In this document: positions 1 to 7,280 of the stretch, in pieces
How the letters are laid out: every line of letters starts with the position of its first letter
Position numbering within the stretch: the first letter of the stretch is position 1
From: Bacillota bacterium
GTDB taxonomy: Bacteria > Bacillota > Clostridia > Acetivibrionales > DSM-1351
Assembly: GCA_023391425.1 (NCBI GenBank)
Contig: JAEWAX010000096.1
Coordinates: forward strand, 1-36,247
Length of the DNA stretch: 36,247 nt
Reading direction: 5' to 3'
Notes under the pieces: model-generated
What the model was told of the DNA's origin: nothing
The model's input: only the letters and a program-made list of their open reading frames with translations
Databases searched by the model: none
Position numbers and translations under genes: made by a program

Positions 1-8
1 TGATTGAA

Positions 9-557
9 ATGATGAAAAGCGCATTTATAGAGGTAACTGATGCAGCATTTATGGTGCTGGCTGCTGAAATGGAATTTAAGAAGCTGAAGAAGTATGAGAT
101 TTTTATTAAAGCAGGAGAGATACCGGTAGAATTAGCATTCTGTATAAAGGGTTTATTTAGATACTATTATATTGATTATAATGGAAATGAATATACAAAA
201 CATTTTTGCCCCGAAGGAAATATTATAATTTCTTATAGTGCCATGATAAAAAGAAAAGCTTCAAAGTTTAATATTGAAGCTTTAGAAGATTCAGAAATCG
301 CAGTATTATCATATGATACATTTTTAAAATGTGAAAAGAACTATCCTGATTTAAAGGAGCTTGAGTTTAATTTAATGCAAAAGATATATTGCATGAAAGA
401 ATATCGGGAAAGTGAATTGCTGACCAAGGAGTCTAAGGAGAGGTATGAAGATTTCATAACGGATTATCCATATCTACCAAAAAGAATAAAACAGCACCAG
501 ATTGCATCTTATATAGGAGTATCACCTGTAACATTAAGTAGATTGAAAAAAGAATGA
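9..557 (+). CDS. Crp/Fnr-family transcriptional regulator (5' end at window edge)
   Basis: The protein has the two-part Crp/Fnr layout. An N-terminal cyclic-nucleotide-binding-like beta barrel spans about residues 20-110, with the family pattern KAGEIP...CIKGLFRYYY. A C-terminal helix-turn-helix lies at about 163-182 (HQIASYIGVSPVTLSRLKKE). Both the sensor and DNA-binding halves are present, and the length (182 aa) is close to the usual 190-230. The reading frame stays open to the left edge of the window, so the true start may lie a few codons upstream; ATG at 9 or 12 is only the first visible start. I see no cysteine cluster like that of Fnr, so the ligand is unknown. It probably controls the dehydrogenase gene 71 bp downstream, and a 12-bp palindrome lies between them. 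The family is clear; the role is not. Confidence 0.85.
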   Translation: MMKSAFIEVTDAAFMVLAAEMEFKKLKKYEIFIKAGEIPVELAFCIKGLFRYYYIDYNGNEYTKHFCPEGNIIISYSAMIKRKASKFNIEALEDSEIAVLSYDTFLKCEKNYPDLKELEFNLMQKIYCMKEYRESELLTKESKERYEDFITDYPYLPKRIKQHQIASYIGVSPVTLSRLKKE

Positions 558-558
558 T

Positions 559-570
559 TTTGATATCAAA
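559..570. promoter_or_regulatory. 12-bp palindrome, possible operator
   Basis: TTTGATATCAAA is a perfect inverted repeat just after the stop codon of the Crp/Fnr-type regulator and 58 bp before the dehydrogenase start. TTGAT/ATCAA half-sites are typical of Crp/Fnr proteins, but the half-sites here abut without the usual 4-bp spacer. It is a candidate autoregulatory or target site only. Confidence 0.2.
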
Positions 571-628
571 TGATAATGAAAAAGTAATTATTCTTTGCTA
601 TTTTTATAAGAAAAGGAGGATAATTACT

Positions 629-1354
629 ATGAAATTAACAAATAAGAATGTCTTTATTACAGGTGGAACCGGAGGCATTGGGTTACGACTTGCTGAAGTT
701 TTAGCTAAGAAAGGAAACAGAGTGATTGTCTGCGGACGAAATGCAGATATGTTGGCACTTGTTAAAACAGAACATTCAAAGATTGATATAGAGTTGCTTG
801 ATATCAACGACATAAATGCAGATATAAAATTTAAGGAATTAATAAGAAAATATAATAAAATTGATATCTTGGTCAATAATGCAGGAATTCAAGAAAGATA
901 TTTTTGGAGTGAAGATTTCTATGATTATGTGAAGCAGGAAACAGATGTCAATTATTTATCCTGCGTTAGGCTAATAAATGTATTTCTAAGACAGAAAAAT
1001 TTAGAAGAAAAAGCTATTGTGAATATAACATCTTTATTAGGAATAATTCCAAAGAAGAGTGCACCTTCCTATTGTGCTTCCAAAGCAGCAATGCATGTAT
1101 TTACTAAAGCAATCAGATATCAGATGACTGATACAGGCCTGAAGGTTTATGATGTACTTCCACCTCTGGTTGCGACAGGAATGTCTATTGTGCAGTCAGG
1201 TGAGAGAAAAATGTCGGTGATTGACTGTGTGAATGAAATTGTCTGTGGAATAGAGAAAGATCATTATGAAATTAAGCCGGACAGTGCAAAGATTTTAGCT
1301 GGTGCATACAGAGTAATACCAGGTTTAATTGATAAAATTATGAGTAATAAGTAA
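629..1354 (+). CDS. Short-chain dehydrogenase/reductase, DltE-like
   Basis: This 241-aa protein is a classical SDR with a Rossmann fold. It has the nucleotide-binding motif TGGTGGIG at residues 11-18, the structural NNAG at 83-86, and the catalytic Ser135, Tyr148 and Lys152 in YCASK. It should catalyse an NAD(P)H-dependent carbonyl/alcohol conversion in the cytoplasm; the substrate cannot be read from sequence. The N-terminus (MKLTNKNVFITGG) and overall layout resemble the DltE branch, an SDR often found near regulators, which does not imply a D-alanylation role. The start at 629 is chosen because AAGGAGG lies just upstream; a longer in-frame version from 554 has no ribosome site and adds 25 residues unlike the family. 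It is probably co-transcribed with, or controlled by, the upstream Crp/Fnr-type gene. Confidence 0.88.
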   Translation: MKLTNKNVFITGGTGGIGLRLAEVLAKKGNRVIVCGRNADMLALVKTEHSKIDIELLDINDINADIKFKELIRKYNKIDILVNNAGIQERYFWSEDFYDYVKQETDVNYLSCVRLINVFLRQKNLEEKAIVNITSLLGIIPKKSAPSYCASKAAMHVFTKAIRYQMTDTGLKVYDVLPPLVATGMSIVQSGERKMSVIDCVNEIVCGIEKDHYEIKPDSAKILAGAYRVIPGLIDKIMSNK

Positions 1355-1448
1355 AGAGTGAGATGATTATATAGAGCATATGCGCTTATTAATATTTTGG
1401 GTTCAATATTTCATGGTATTGTAATATTTGTTATGTTAAGATAGAATT

Positions 1449-1566
1449 TTAACGCAAAGATAAAAACACAGTTCTGGCTGGTAGTCCAGACGCAGTAAAT
1501 ATTCTAACTGTCAGTAACCTGCCTCCTATGGTTGTCCGTTCTTTGTTATGTTAACATATTAGGAGG
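1449..1566 (+). promoter_or_regulatory. yjdF-type riboswitch with anti-Shine-Dalgarno
   Basis: The leader of the yjdF gene folds into the layout expected for the yjdF RNA motif, which is known to bind aza-aromatic compounds. An outer stem pairs CAAAGA (1455-1460) with TCTTTG (1540-1545), extendable by TTAAC (1449-1453) with GTTAA (1550-1554). An inner stem pairs ACAGTT (1468-1473) with AACTGT (1506-1511). A hairpin pairs CTGG (1474-1477) with CCAG (1486-1489). The segment CCTCCTA (1522-1528) is an exact complement of the ribosome binding site TAGGAGG (1560-1566). I see no terminator before the start codon, so control is probably at translation. Family recognition rests on the downstream gene plus this structure; a covariance search would settle it. 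Confidence 0.8.
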
Positions 1567-1572
1567 ATTATT

Positions 1573-1989
1573 ATGGACGTAGCAAGTAAGCTTACTGTTT
1601 TTTTTGACGATCCGTTTTGGGTTGGTGTTTATGAATTTAATTCAAATGGGTTACTAGAGGTTTCAAGAGTAGTATTTGGTGAAGAGCCGAAAGATTATGA
1701 GGTTTATAACTACTTTCTCGAAAACTGGTGTAGATTGAGGTTTAGCCCAGCTGTCAGCGAAAGTAAGAAGGTCGAAGGTAGAATAAACCCTAAGCGTATG
1801 CAGAGAGCTATAAATAAACAACTCTCTCAAACTGGAATCGGAACAAAAGCACAGCAAGCTTTGAAACTTCAACATGAGCAAACCGTTTTACAAAGAAAAG
1901 AAATTACTAAGCAAAAAACTGAACAAGAAAAATTATTTCAGTTTGAGCTTAAACAACAAAAAAAGAAAGAAAAACATAAGGGGAGATAG
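1573..1989 (+). CDS. yjdF: YjdF family protein (DUF2992)
   Basis: This 138-aa protein matches the YjdF/DUF2992 pattern. An N-terminal beta-rich part begins SKLTVFFDDPFWVGVYE and is followed by a motif around FGEEPKDYEVYNYFLENW. The C-terminal half (about residues 80-138) is a highly charged Lys/Gln/Glu helix, typical of the family. Its biochemical function is unknown. The gene is classically preceded by the yjdF riboswitch, as here, which responds to aza-aromatic toxins or metabolites, so a role in detoxification or tolerance is inferred. The ribosome site AGGAGG at 1561-1566 lies 6 nt before the ATG. It is 3 bp upstream of an EFR1-type flavodoxin/ferredoxin gene, and the two almost certainly share a transcript. 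Confidence 0.88.
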   Translation: MDVASKLTVFFDDPFWVGVYEFNSNGLLEVSRVVFGEEPKDYEVYNYFLENWCRLRFSPAVSESKKVEGRINPKRMQRAINKQLSQTGIGTKAQQALKLQHEQTVLQRKEITKQKTEQEKLFQFELKQQKKKEKHKGR

Positions 1990-1992
1990 TAA

Positions 1993-2784
1993 ATGAAGAC
2001 AGCACTATATTATTTTTCAGGTACGGGGAATTCATACTCCGTTGCAAAGAAGCTACAAAGTGAGCTTGGAGATTGCGACTTGATATCTATAATGGAGTGT
2101 GTTAAAAACAAAAAGTATGAGCTCTTTGGTGAACTAGAATATAGTGCTGTTGGCTTTGTATTTCCGCTATACTTTTTTAGCATGCCCAAAGCAGTTATTG
2201 ATTTTGTTCAAAACATAAACCTATCTGGAATAAGATATATATTTGCAGTAGTAACAAGAGGCGGAGCAGCTTGGCAGGGTGGTGCTTTAAACCATCTTAA
2301 ATCTAAGCTTAATCAGAGAGGCTTCTGCCTAAATGCGGGTTTTTATATCAGAATGCCGGACAATTATGTTACAGGATATAATATCCCTCCAGTTCAGACG
2401 AGCGAGAAACGCTTAAAGCAAGCATACGAAAAACTTAGCACAATAATACCCAAAATTAAAGCACAGTCATCTATCATGGAACGTGAATATTCAGCATTCT
2501 CGAGGCCTCTGGTTCACAGTTTTTATCTCAAAAATTTAGACAGATTCGATAATAAATTTATCTCAGATGAAAAATGTAATTCATGTGGCATGTGTGAAAA
2601 AATCTGTCATTGTGAGAACATAAATTTGGAGAATGGTAAGCCGCACTGGAATAACAACTGCCAATTCTGTTTGGCATGTATTAATTATTGTCCGAGAAAA
2701 GCAATTCAATATAAAAAGGGTACAGCTAATAGGGGAAGATATCATAATCCTGATGTTCCACTCAATGAGTACATTAAAATCTGA
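1993..2784 (+). CDS. EFR1-type flavodoxin / 2x[4Fe-4S] ferredoxin fusion protein
   Basis: This 263-aa protein joins a flavodoxin-like domain to a bacterial two-cluster ferredoxin domain. The N-terminus MKTALYYFSGTGNS carries the FMN phosphate-binding loop (SGTGNS, residues 9-14). The C-terminus has two cysteine sets, C195-C198-C201-C205 and C223-C226-C229-C233, each able to ligate a [4Fe-4S] cluster. It should act as a cytoplasmic electron-transfer protein in an anaerobe; its partner is unknown. It starts 3 bp after the yjdF stop codon, with GGGGAG upstream, so it lies under the same riboswitch. This suggests a redox step linked to aza-aromatic compounds, which is an inference from context only. 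An extra Cys207 sits beside the first cluster set. Confidence 0.9.
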   Translation: MKTALYYFSGTGNSYSVAKKLQSELGDCDLISIMECVKNKKYELFGELEYSAVGFVFPLYFFSMPKAVIDFVQNINLSGIRYIFAVVTRGGAAWQGGALNHLKSKLNQRGFCLNAGFYIRMPDNYVTGYNIPPVQTSEKRLKQAYEKLSTIIPKIKAQSSIMEREYSAFSRPLVHSFYLKNLDRFDNKFISDEKCNSCGMCEKICHCENINLENGKPHWNNNCQFCLACINYCPRKAIQYKKGTANRGRYHNPDVPLNEYIKI

Positions 2785-3002
2785 TTATTTTTACAGCACT
2801 TAGTTAATGATATTTTATCTGAGCAAAACAGATATGCAGTAAATTTAAGTATTCAGCAAAAATTCTTGAAACTGATTATAATAGTAAGGTGTTTAAATAA
2901 TAGTCTTCGGCTTTGCGAAGCTAATTTTGCCGATAAATGTCGATTTATAAATTTATACTTTTTGATTATATTGTACTTTTTGCTTGTATTACCACTTTTT
3001 TC
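2785..3002. other. AT-rich intergenic stretch without a supported gene
   Basis: This region lies between the flavodoxin/ferredoxin gene and the promoter of the ECF operon. I see only a short hairpin near 2903-2920 (CTTCG/CGAAG), followed by a weak T-rich stretch that could serve as a poor terminator. I see no convincing ORF or repeat. Confidence 0.4.
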
Positions 3003-3032
3003 TTGACAAGGACATACTGTTAATGCTATTAT
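3003..3032 (+). promoter_or_regulatory. SigmaA-type promoter of the ECF transporter operon
   Basis: A perfect -35 TTGACA (3003-3008) is followed, after 18 bp, by TATTAT (3027-3032) with an extended TG at 3024-3025. The predicted start is near 3039, only a few bases before the first (G/T)AG triplet of the leader. Confidence 0.75.
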
Positions 3033-3038
3033 TCATAA

Positions 3039-3191
3039 CAAGTGGAGACGAGAAGAGATTAGATGAGATGAGAAATGAGCATGAGCTTCGGTTGGATGCT
3101 TGTCGTATTTTAGGCTTTATTGCTTAATTATTATACTAAATACAAAGAACTTCAGACCTCTACTAATATTTTATTTGTGGAGGTTTTTTAT
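3039..3191 (+). promoter_or_regulatory. TRAP-like attenuator leader: (G/T)AG repeats plus terminator
   Basis: Eight G/TAG triplets start at 3045, 3050, 3055, 3060, 3065, 3070, 3077 and 3083. The first six are in exact 5-nt register, and a weaker AAG sits at 3040. This is the spacing recognised by the Bacillus trp RNA-binding attenuation protein (TRAP, MtrB). Downstream, ACCTCTAC (3156-3163) pairs with GTGGAGGT (3177-3184) and is followed by six T (3184-3189), giving an intrinsic terminator. Its 3' arm contains the ribosome site GGAGG (3179-3183). AGTGGAG (3041-3047), which covers the first triplet, can instead pair with CTCTACT (3158-3164) and would act as antiterminator. TRAP binding would block that pairing and favour termination. 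The regulator itself is not in this window, so the assignment is by pattern. Confidence 0.6.
3156..3189 (+). terminator. Leader terminator that also sequesters the ribosome site
   Basis: An 8-bp stem (one G-T pair) of 3156-3163 with 3177-3184 is extended in the loop by AATA/TATT and followed by TTTTTT. It ends 2 nt before the start codon at 3192. Because GGAGG lies in the 3' arm, the hairpin could reduce both transcription and translation of the S-component gene. Confidence 0.7.
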
Positions 3192-3746
3192 ATGGAAAAG
3201 AGAGTTGTAACTAAAGAAAAGAAAGCTGGACTTACAATTTCAGATGTAATTTTAATTGGAGTACTGTTAGCAGTTGGAGCTGTACTTAAGTTCTTTGTAG
3301 GTTCTATGTTTACTGTAATGAAACCGAATTTTATTATTGCTATGTATTGCTTAGCAATCCTATTAATCAAACCTAGGTTTTTTGAAGCAATTATTATTGG
3401 TATTTTGGCAGGGGCTTTATGTCAGGTTTTCCCTGGAACGCCATATATAAATATTATTAGTGAACCAATTGGTGCATTAGTGATGGTAATACTAGTATAT
3501 CTACCTATGCAAATTGGTAAGTTCTCATTAAAGCCCATTGTTGGTACCTTCCTAAGTACTTTAGCCAGTGGATTTTCATTTATAAGTATACTATATGGTG
3601 CTTTCTATGCAGGAGCAAATGTCACAACTATTCCAATAGCAGTATTTATTGCAATTATCTTTGGTACAGCAGCTATTAATTCTATAATTGTTCAAATATT
3701 ATATATACCATTAAAATTAGCATTAGGACGGGACAAAAATGATTGA
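3192..3746 (+). CDS. trpP: ECF transporter S component, TrpP-like (tryptophan)
   Basis: This 184-aa integral membrane protein has about six hydrophobic segments (near residues 15-35, 46-60, 63-80, 92-106, 117-138 and 149-178). It resembles TrpP, the putative tryptophan S component of ECF transporters, in VMKPNFIIAM (residues 42-51), the GILAG stretch and QVFPGTPYINIISEPIG. As an S component it would bind the substrate in the membrane and dock on the EcfA/A'/T module encoded immediately downstream. The start at 3192 follows GGAGG with 7 nt spacing; an upstream in-frame ATG at 3120 would run through the terminator hairpin. Tryptophan specificity is inferred from the family match and from the TRAP-like leader. 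A different aromatic or indole substrate is possible. Confidence 0.8.
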   Translation: MEKRVVTKEKKAGLTISDVILIGVLLAVGAVLKFFVGSMFTVMKPNFIIAMYCLAILLIKPRFFEAIIIGILAGALCQVFPGTPYINIISEPIGALVMVILVYLPMQIGKFSLKPIVGTFLSTLASGFSFISILYGAFYAGANVTTIPIAVFIAIIFGTAAINSIIVQILYIPLKLALGRDKND

Positions 3747-4599
3747 ATTTAAGAGCTTTTCATTTAAGTATAACAAAAGTAAAAATAATGCATTGAGTGA
3801 TATAAATCTGTCTATTAAAAAAGGAGATTTCGTTGGTGTTATTGGTAGTAGTGGAGCAGGCAAGTCTACCTTTACATATGCTATAAATGGTGTAATACCA
3901 CATCACTTTAACGGAGATTTTTATGGAGAGGTGAATGTCAATGGGTTGGATACTGTTGATTCATCACCCTCGGACTTGTCATTGACAGTAGGAAGTGTGT
4001 TTCAAGATATTGATGGACAAATGGTGTCTTCGGTAGTTGAGGATGAAATACTATTTGGTCTTGAAAACTTTGGTGTTCACCATGATGAGATTGAGAATAG
4101 GATTGTTGATGTTCTTAAGATGGTAGGCATTGAAGAGCTACGCTATAGAAATATAAGTACCTTGAGTGGTGGGCAGAAGCAAAAGGTTGCAATAGCAGCA
4201 GTGGTAGCACTAATGCCAGATATCTTAGTTTTAGATGAACCCACTGCAGAGCTTGATCCTCAAAGTAGTTTGCAGATATTTAATATGCTCCGTATGCTTA
4301 ATGAGAAAATGGGAATGACCATAATTGTTGTAGAACAAAAGATAATGCTATTAAGCGAGTTTACAAAGCGAGTGTTGATAATTAAGGACGGCAGCATTTT
4401 TTTAGATGGAACGCCTCAGGAAGTTCTCAAAGATACCTCAGTATTGAAACTAATTGGTGTAAATTGTCCCAGAGTTGCATCCTTAGCAAACAATTTGAAT
4501 GAGAGAAATATTTATAATGGTGCAGTTCCTGTTAGCATTAATGAGGCTGAAACTATGGTAAGAAATATTATTTCAAATGACTTTGTTAACGTTAGATAA
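3739..4599 (+). CDS. ECF transporter ATPase EcfA (first copy)
   Basis: This 286-aa ABC ATPase has Walker A GSSGAGKS (36-43), Q-loop Gln89, a canonical signature LSGGQ (142-146) and Walker B ILVLDEP with Asp166 and Glu167. The usual switch histidine is replaced by glutamine (Gln200 in VVEQK). It hydrolyses ATP to drive substrate uptake, together with the second ATPase and EcfT. It overlaps the end of the S-component gene by 8 bp, so translation is probably coupled. The C-terminal extension after residue 220 is typical of the Ecf/CbiO branch. The switch substitution suggests one weak ATP site in the heterodimer. Confidence 0.9.
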   Translation: MIEFKSFSFKYNKSKNNALSDINLSIKKGDFVGVIGSSGAGKSTFTYAINGVIPHHFNGDFYGEVNVNGLDTVDSSPSDLSLTVGSVFQDIDGQMVSSVVEDEILFGLENFGVHHDEIENRIVDVLKMVGIEELRYRNISTLSGGQKQKVAIAAVVALMPDILVLDEPTAELDPQSSLQIFNMLRMLNEKMGMTIIVVEQKIMLLSEFTKRVLIIKDGSIFLDGTPQEVLKDTSVLKLIGVNCPRVASLANNLNERNIYNGAVPVSINEAETMVRNIISNDFVNVR

Positions 4600-4646
4600 T
4601 TATATCAAATATTGTAGTTGTAATGAGCGCTTCATGGAGGTTATTA

Positions 4647-5447
4647 ATGATCAAATTTAGTAATGTTAGCTTCGCATATGATAAAAAGAACATTCTTAAT
4701 AATATAAATTTCACAATAAATAAGGGTGAGTTTGTTGCAATTGTTGGTAGAAATGGTGCAGGTAAAACTACTCTTATGAAGTTGTTTAATGGCTTACTAA
4801 AACCAACCTACGGTAATGTAATCGTTGCAGACTTGGACACAAAGTTATCAAAAACTAGTGAAATTGCTAAACACGTGGGCTTTTTATTTCAGAATCCAGA
4901 TAGGCAAATTTGTCAAAATACTGTGAAGGATGAAATTGCATTTGGTTTGAAGTGTATATTTACAGACAAAAATGAAATAGAAAATAGATGTAATGATACA
5001 ATTACAAACTTTGAACTTAAAGGCGATAAAGATCCATTCTCACTGAGTAGGGGAGAAAGACAAAAGGTTGCACTTGCATCTATTATTGCACTATCGCCTA
5101 AAATTTTAGTGCTTGATGAACCAACAACAGGTCTGGACTATAAGGAATGTATGCAAATTATGGAGATTGTAACTAAGCTAAATAAAAATGGTACTACAGT
5201 AATAATGGTATGCCATGATATGGAGCTAGTCACTGATTTTGCACAAAGGGTTATTGTACTGGGGGAAGGAAGCATTTTAGCAGACGATTCATGTAAAAAA
5301 GTTATGGTTGATGCGAATGTATTAAAAAGTGCTTCACTAGTTCCACCTCAAATTGCGGAGCTAGCAATAAGGCTAGGAGAAGATTTTCAGGGCATTTTGA
5401 CTTTAGATGAAATGACAGACAAAATAGAGAGCAGGTGCTTGGCATGA
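4647..5447 (+). CDS. ECF transporter ATPase EcfA' (second copy)
   Basis: This 266-aa ABC ATPase has Walker A GRNGAGKT (34-41), Q-loop Gln82, signature LSRGE (133-137, differing from the canonical LSGGQ), Walker B ILVLDEP with Asp157 and Glu158, and an intact switch His190 (MVCHD). It pairs with the first ATPase to form the motor of the ECF transporter. The start at 4647 follows TGGAGG with 6 nt spacing; an in-frame ATG at 4623 lacks a ribosome site. Its stop codon overlaps the start of ecfT in ATGA, so the two are translationally coupled. The altered signature would face the ATP site that in its partner lacks the switch histidine. Confidence 0.9.
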   Translation: MIKFSNVSFAYDKKNILNNINFTINKGEFVAIVGRNGAGKTTLMKLFNGLLKPTYGNVIVADLDTKLSKTSEIAKHVGFLFQNPDRQICQNTVKDEIAFGLKCIFTDKNEIENRCNDTITNFELKGDKDPFSLSRGERQKVALASIIALSPKILVLDEPTTGLDYKECMQIMEIVTKLNKNGTTVIMVCHDMELVTDFAQRVIVLGEGSILADDSCKKVMVDANVLKSASLVPPQIAELAIRLGEDFQGILTLDEMTDKIESRCLA

Positions 5448-6208
5448 AAGGAATATTAGAGTATTCACAAGGTGAAACTATCATACACAAGCTAAATCCA
5501 CTAACCAAAATGATACTTTCGCTATTACTTTGTATGAGTAGCTTTACAAGCAACAATATATTGATGGCGGTTGTCATAATAGCTTTAAATATTACTATTG
5601 GATATCTGGCTGGAATTACAAAAAAAACAATTTCAATACTTACAACACTACTAAAAATAGGAACGTTCTTGTTTTTGCTTCAAGTTCTTTTAATCAGGAC
5701 AGGTAATGTAATTCTAAAATTACCGCTAAATCTATATATAACAGACAGAGGACTTGAGTTCTCATTATTACTTGTACTCCGACTTGTTGGTGCAACAATG
5801 CCTTTAGTGATAATGCTAGCAGTTACCAGAATGAGTGATTTGACGAATGTGTTTGTTCAGAAACTACATATTCCCTATAAATATGCCTTTGCCTTAATAA
5901 CAGCGCTGCGTTTCATCCCAATATTTGAAAATGAGATGAATGGCATAATAGAAGCGCAAACAGCCCGGGGAGTTGAGTTTGATACAAAAAATCCTATTAG
6001 AAAATTAAAACTCGTACTGCCACTATGTGTTCCTCTTTTAATTTCATCAGTTAAGCGCATTGAAGGTGGTGCAATATCAGCAGAATTAAGAGGCTTCAAT
6101 GTGAGGAAAAAGAATAGTGGTTACAAGAAGTATCGTTTTAATATTTTAGATTATTCAGCGATGTTAGTGTCTATACTAACGCTTATCGTTAGTATAGTAG
6201 TAGCATGA
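5444..6208 (+). CDS. ecfT: ECF transporter transmembrane component EcfT
   Basis: This 254-aa membrane protein has about five hydrophobic segments and the two signature coupling motifs of EcfT: ARG at 174-176 (TARGVEFD) and a second L-R-G at 215-217 (AELRGFN). These contact the two ATPases. It anchors the S component to the motor. The start at 5444 gives the classical 4-bp ATGA overlap with the upstream ATPase and has AGG 8 nt before it; a GTG at 5435 is possible but less likely. It is the last gene of the S-A-A'-T operon and is followed by a convergent gene. Confidence 0.9.
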   Translation: MKGILEYSQGETIIHKLNPLTKMILSLLLCMSSFTSNNILMAVVIIALNITIGYLAGITKKTISILTTLLKIGTFLFLLQVLLIRTGNVILKLPLNLYITDRGLEFSLLLVLRLVGATMPLVIMLAVTRMSDLTNVFVQKLHIPYKYAFALITALRFIPIFENEMNGIIEAQTARGVEFDTKNPIRKLKLVLPLCVPLLISSVKRIEGGAISAELRGFNVRKKNSGYKKYRFNILDYSAMLVSILTLIVSIVVA

Positions 6209-6271
6209 GAGGATATTGTTTCCAATTCTAAAATAGTTCTACAGATATGTGTATCAGTATTCCAAACGAGA

Positions 6272-7102
6272 CTACCATTCCTTTTTTGGATTAAAACCAT
6301 ATATTTGTACAAGTGAAAGTAAATCGCTTTTTGCTATATTTTCAGGTGTAATGAATATACCACTATTACAATCAAGGTCATAACCAAAATGGCTAAAAGC
6401 TTGATAAATTAATTGAGAGCAATTTACTGTTGTAAGCTTTCCACCGTTCTTTTTTTTAGCAAATATGCTATATTCTATGCCTGTCAAATTTTTTGCTGCA
6501 TATTGTGCTATTTCATCTAGCTTTTTTTGATCGACGTTCTTGAGTCTCATTAATTTAAAAGTTGGGTAGTTCTGCCATTTGGATATATCTTGTTGCATAC
6601 TAACGGTACCGGGTTCTAAGGATTCCAACGTGATTCCTTTACTTGCATCTATAACAATTCCACAATGTCCATGCCTCCAAAATAGTGTGTGAGTAGATTT
6701 TGTAAGAAGAATATCCCCATTTTTTAATGGTGCTATTTGAAAGCTTTTATTATTCATCCTATTGTTAACCATCAAATTTTCCTGAGAAGTAAAACAATTT
6801 AATTTTTCAACATATAACTTATATTTTGTATAATAGCTAGTTTGATAGGATAGTATTTTATTGAGGCCATTATTCTGAGAAAGTAAATCATCGATTGCTG
6901 GTTTAGCTAGACCAGTTTGTGAGAATATAAGAGTATAGTCTTTTTCGTTAAGAAGTGGCTTTCTTAATATATGTGCTATGTCAACCTTAGGTGATGTGGG
7001 TGAATAATTGGAGTTATACATATTTGCAAATATAAAGAAACAGTATGCATTTATAACTAGAGTTAATAGACTTATAATTATTTTAATTTTAATCTTATTC
7101 AC
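6272..7102 (-). CDS. Membrane-anchored YiiX/NlpC-P60-like cysteine hydrolase
   Basis: This 276-aa protein starts with a short basic stretch and a hydrophobic helix (about residues 7-27), so it is probably anchored in or exported across the membrane. The rest matches the YiiX (DUF830) branch of permuted NlpC/P60-papain-like enzymes. KNGDILLT is followed by WRHGHCGIVID, with the likely catalytic His146, and by TVNCSQL, with the likely nucleophile Cys228. The family cleaves amide or ester bonds of cell-wall or lipid substrates; the actual substrate is unknown. The start is a GTG, preceded by AGGAG at a spacing of about 9 nt. It converges on the ECF operon and diverges from the next gene, so it stands alone. 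Confidence 0.75.
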   Translation of the reverse strand: MNKIKIKIIISLLTLVINAYCFFIFANMYNSNYSPTSPKVDIAHILRKPLLNEKDYTLIFSQTGLAKPAIDDLLSQNNGLNKILSYQTSYYTKYKLYVEKLNCFTSQENLMVNNRMNNKSFQIAPLKNGDILLTKSTHTLFWRHGHCGIVIDASKGITLESLEPGTVSMQQDISKWQNYPTFKLMRLKNVDQKKLDEIAQYAAKNLTGIEYSIFAKKKNGGKLTTVNCSQLIYQAFSHFGYDLDCNSGIFITPENIAKSDLLSLVQIYGFNPKKEW

Positions 7103-7280
7103 AAAACCAACTCCTAATCAAATATTAATAGGAATAGTATCTGCAAAAAATAAATTCATAATGTATATTTATATTATTTCAGACAAAAGCCAGTTAAAAT
7201 ATGTATAATCAGTATAAGATCTTAGTGAATATATTGTTTAAAAAAATGTGGCCGCTATGGTACACTTGGAGGTTATCAGA

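Noticed and set aside
559..570. True Fnr box between the regulator and the dehydrogenase
   Set aside because: The palindrome lacks the 4-bp spacer of an Fnr site, so I kept it only as a low-confidence operator.
3068..3127. A 19-codon leader ORF inside the ECF operon leader
   Set aside because: It has no tryptophan codon and no clear ribosome site, and its GAG codons are just the triplet repeats. A ribosome-mediated Trp attenuator is therefore unlikely.
3033..3191. T-box riboswitch for the tryptophan transporter
   Set aside because: I found no T-box consensus (GGTGGNACCGCG-like) or specifier stem. The GAG-repeat array explains the leader better.
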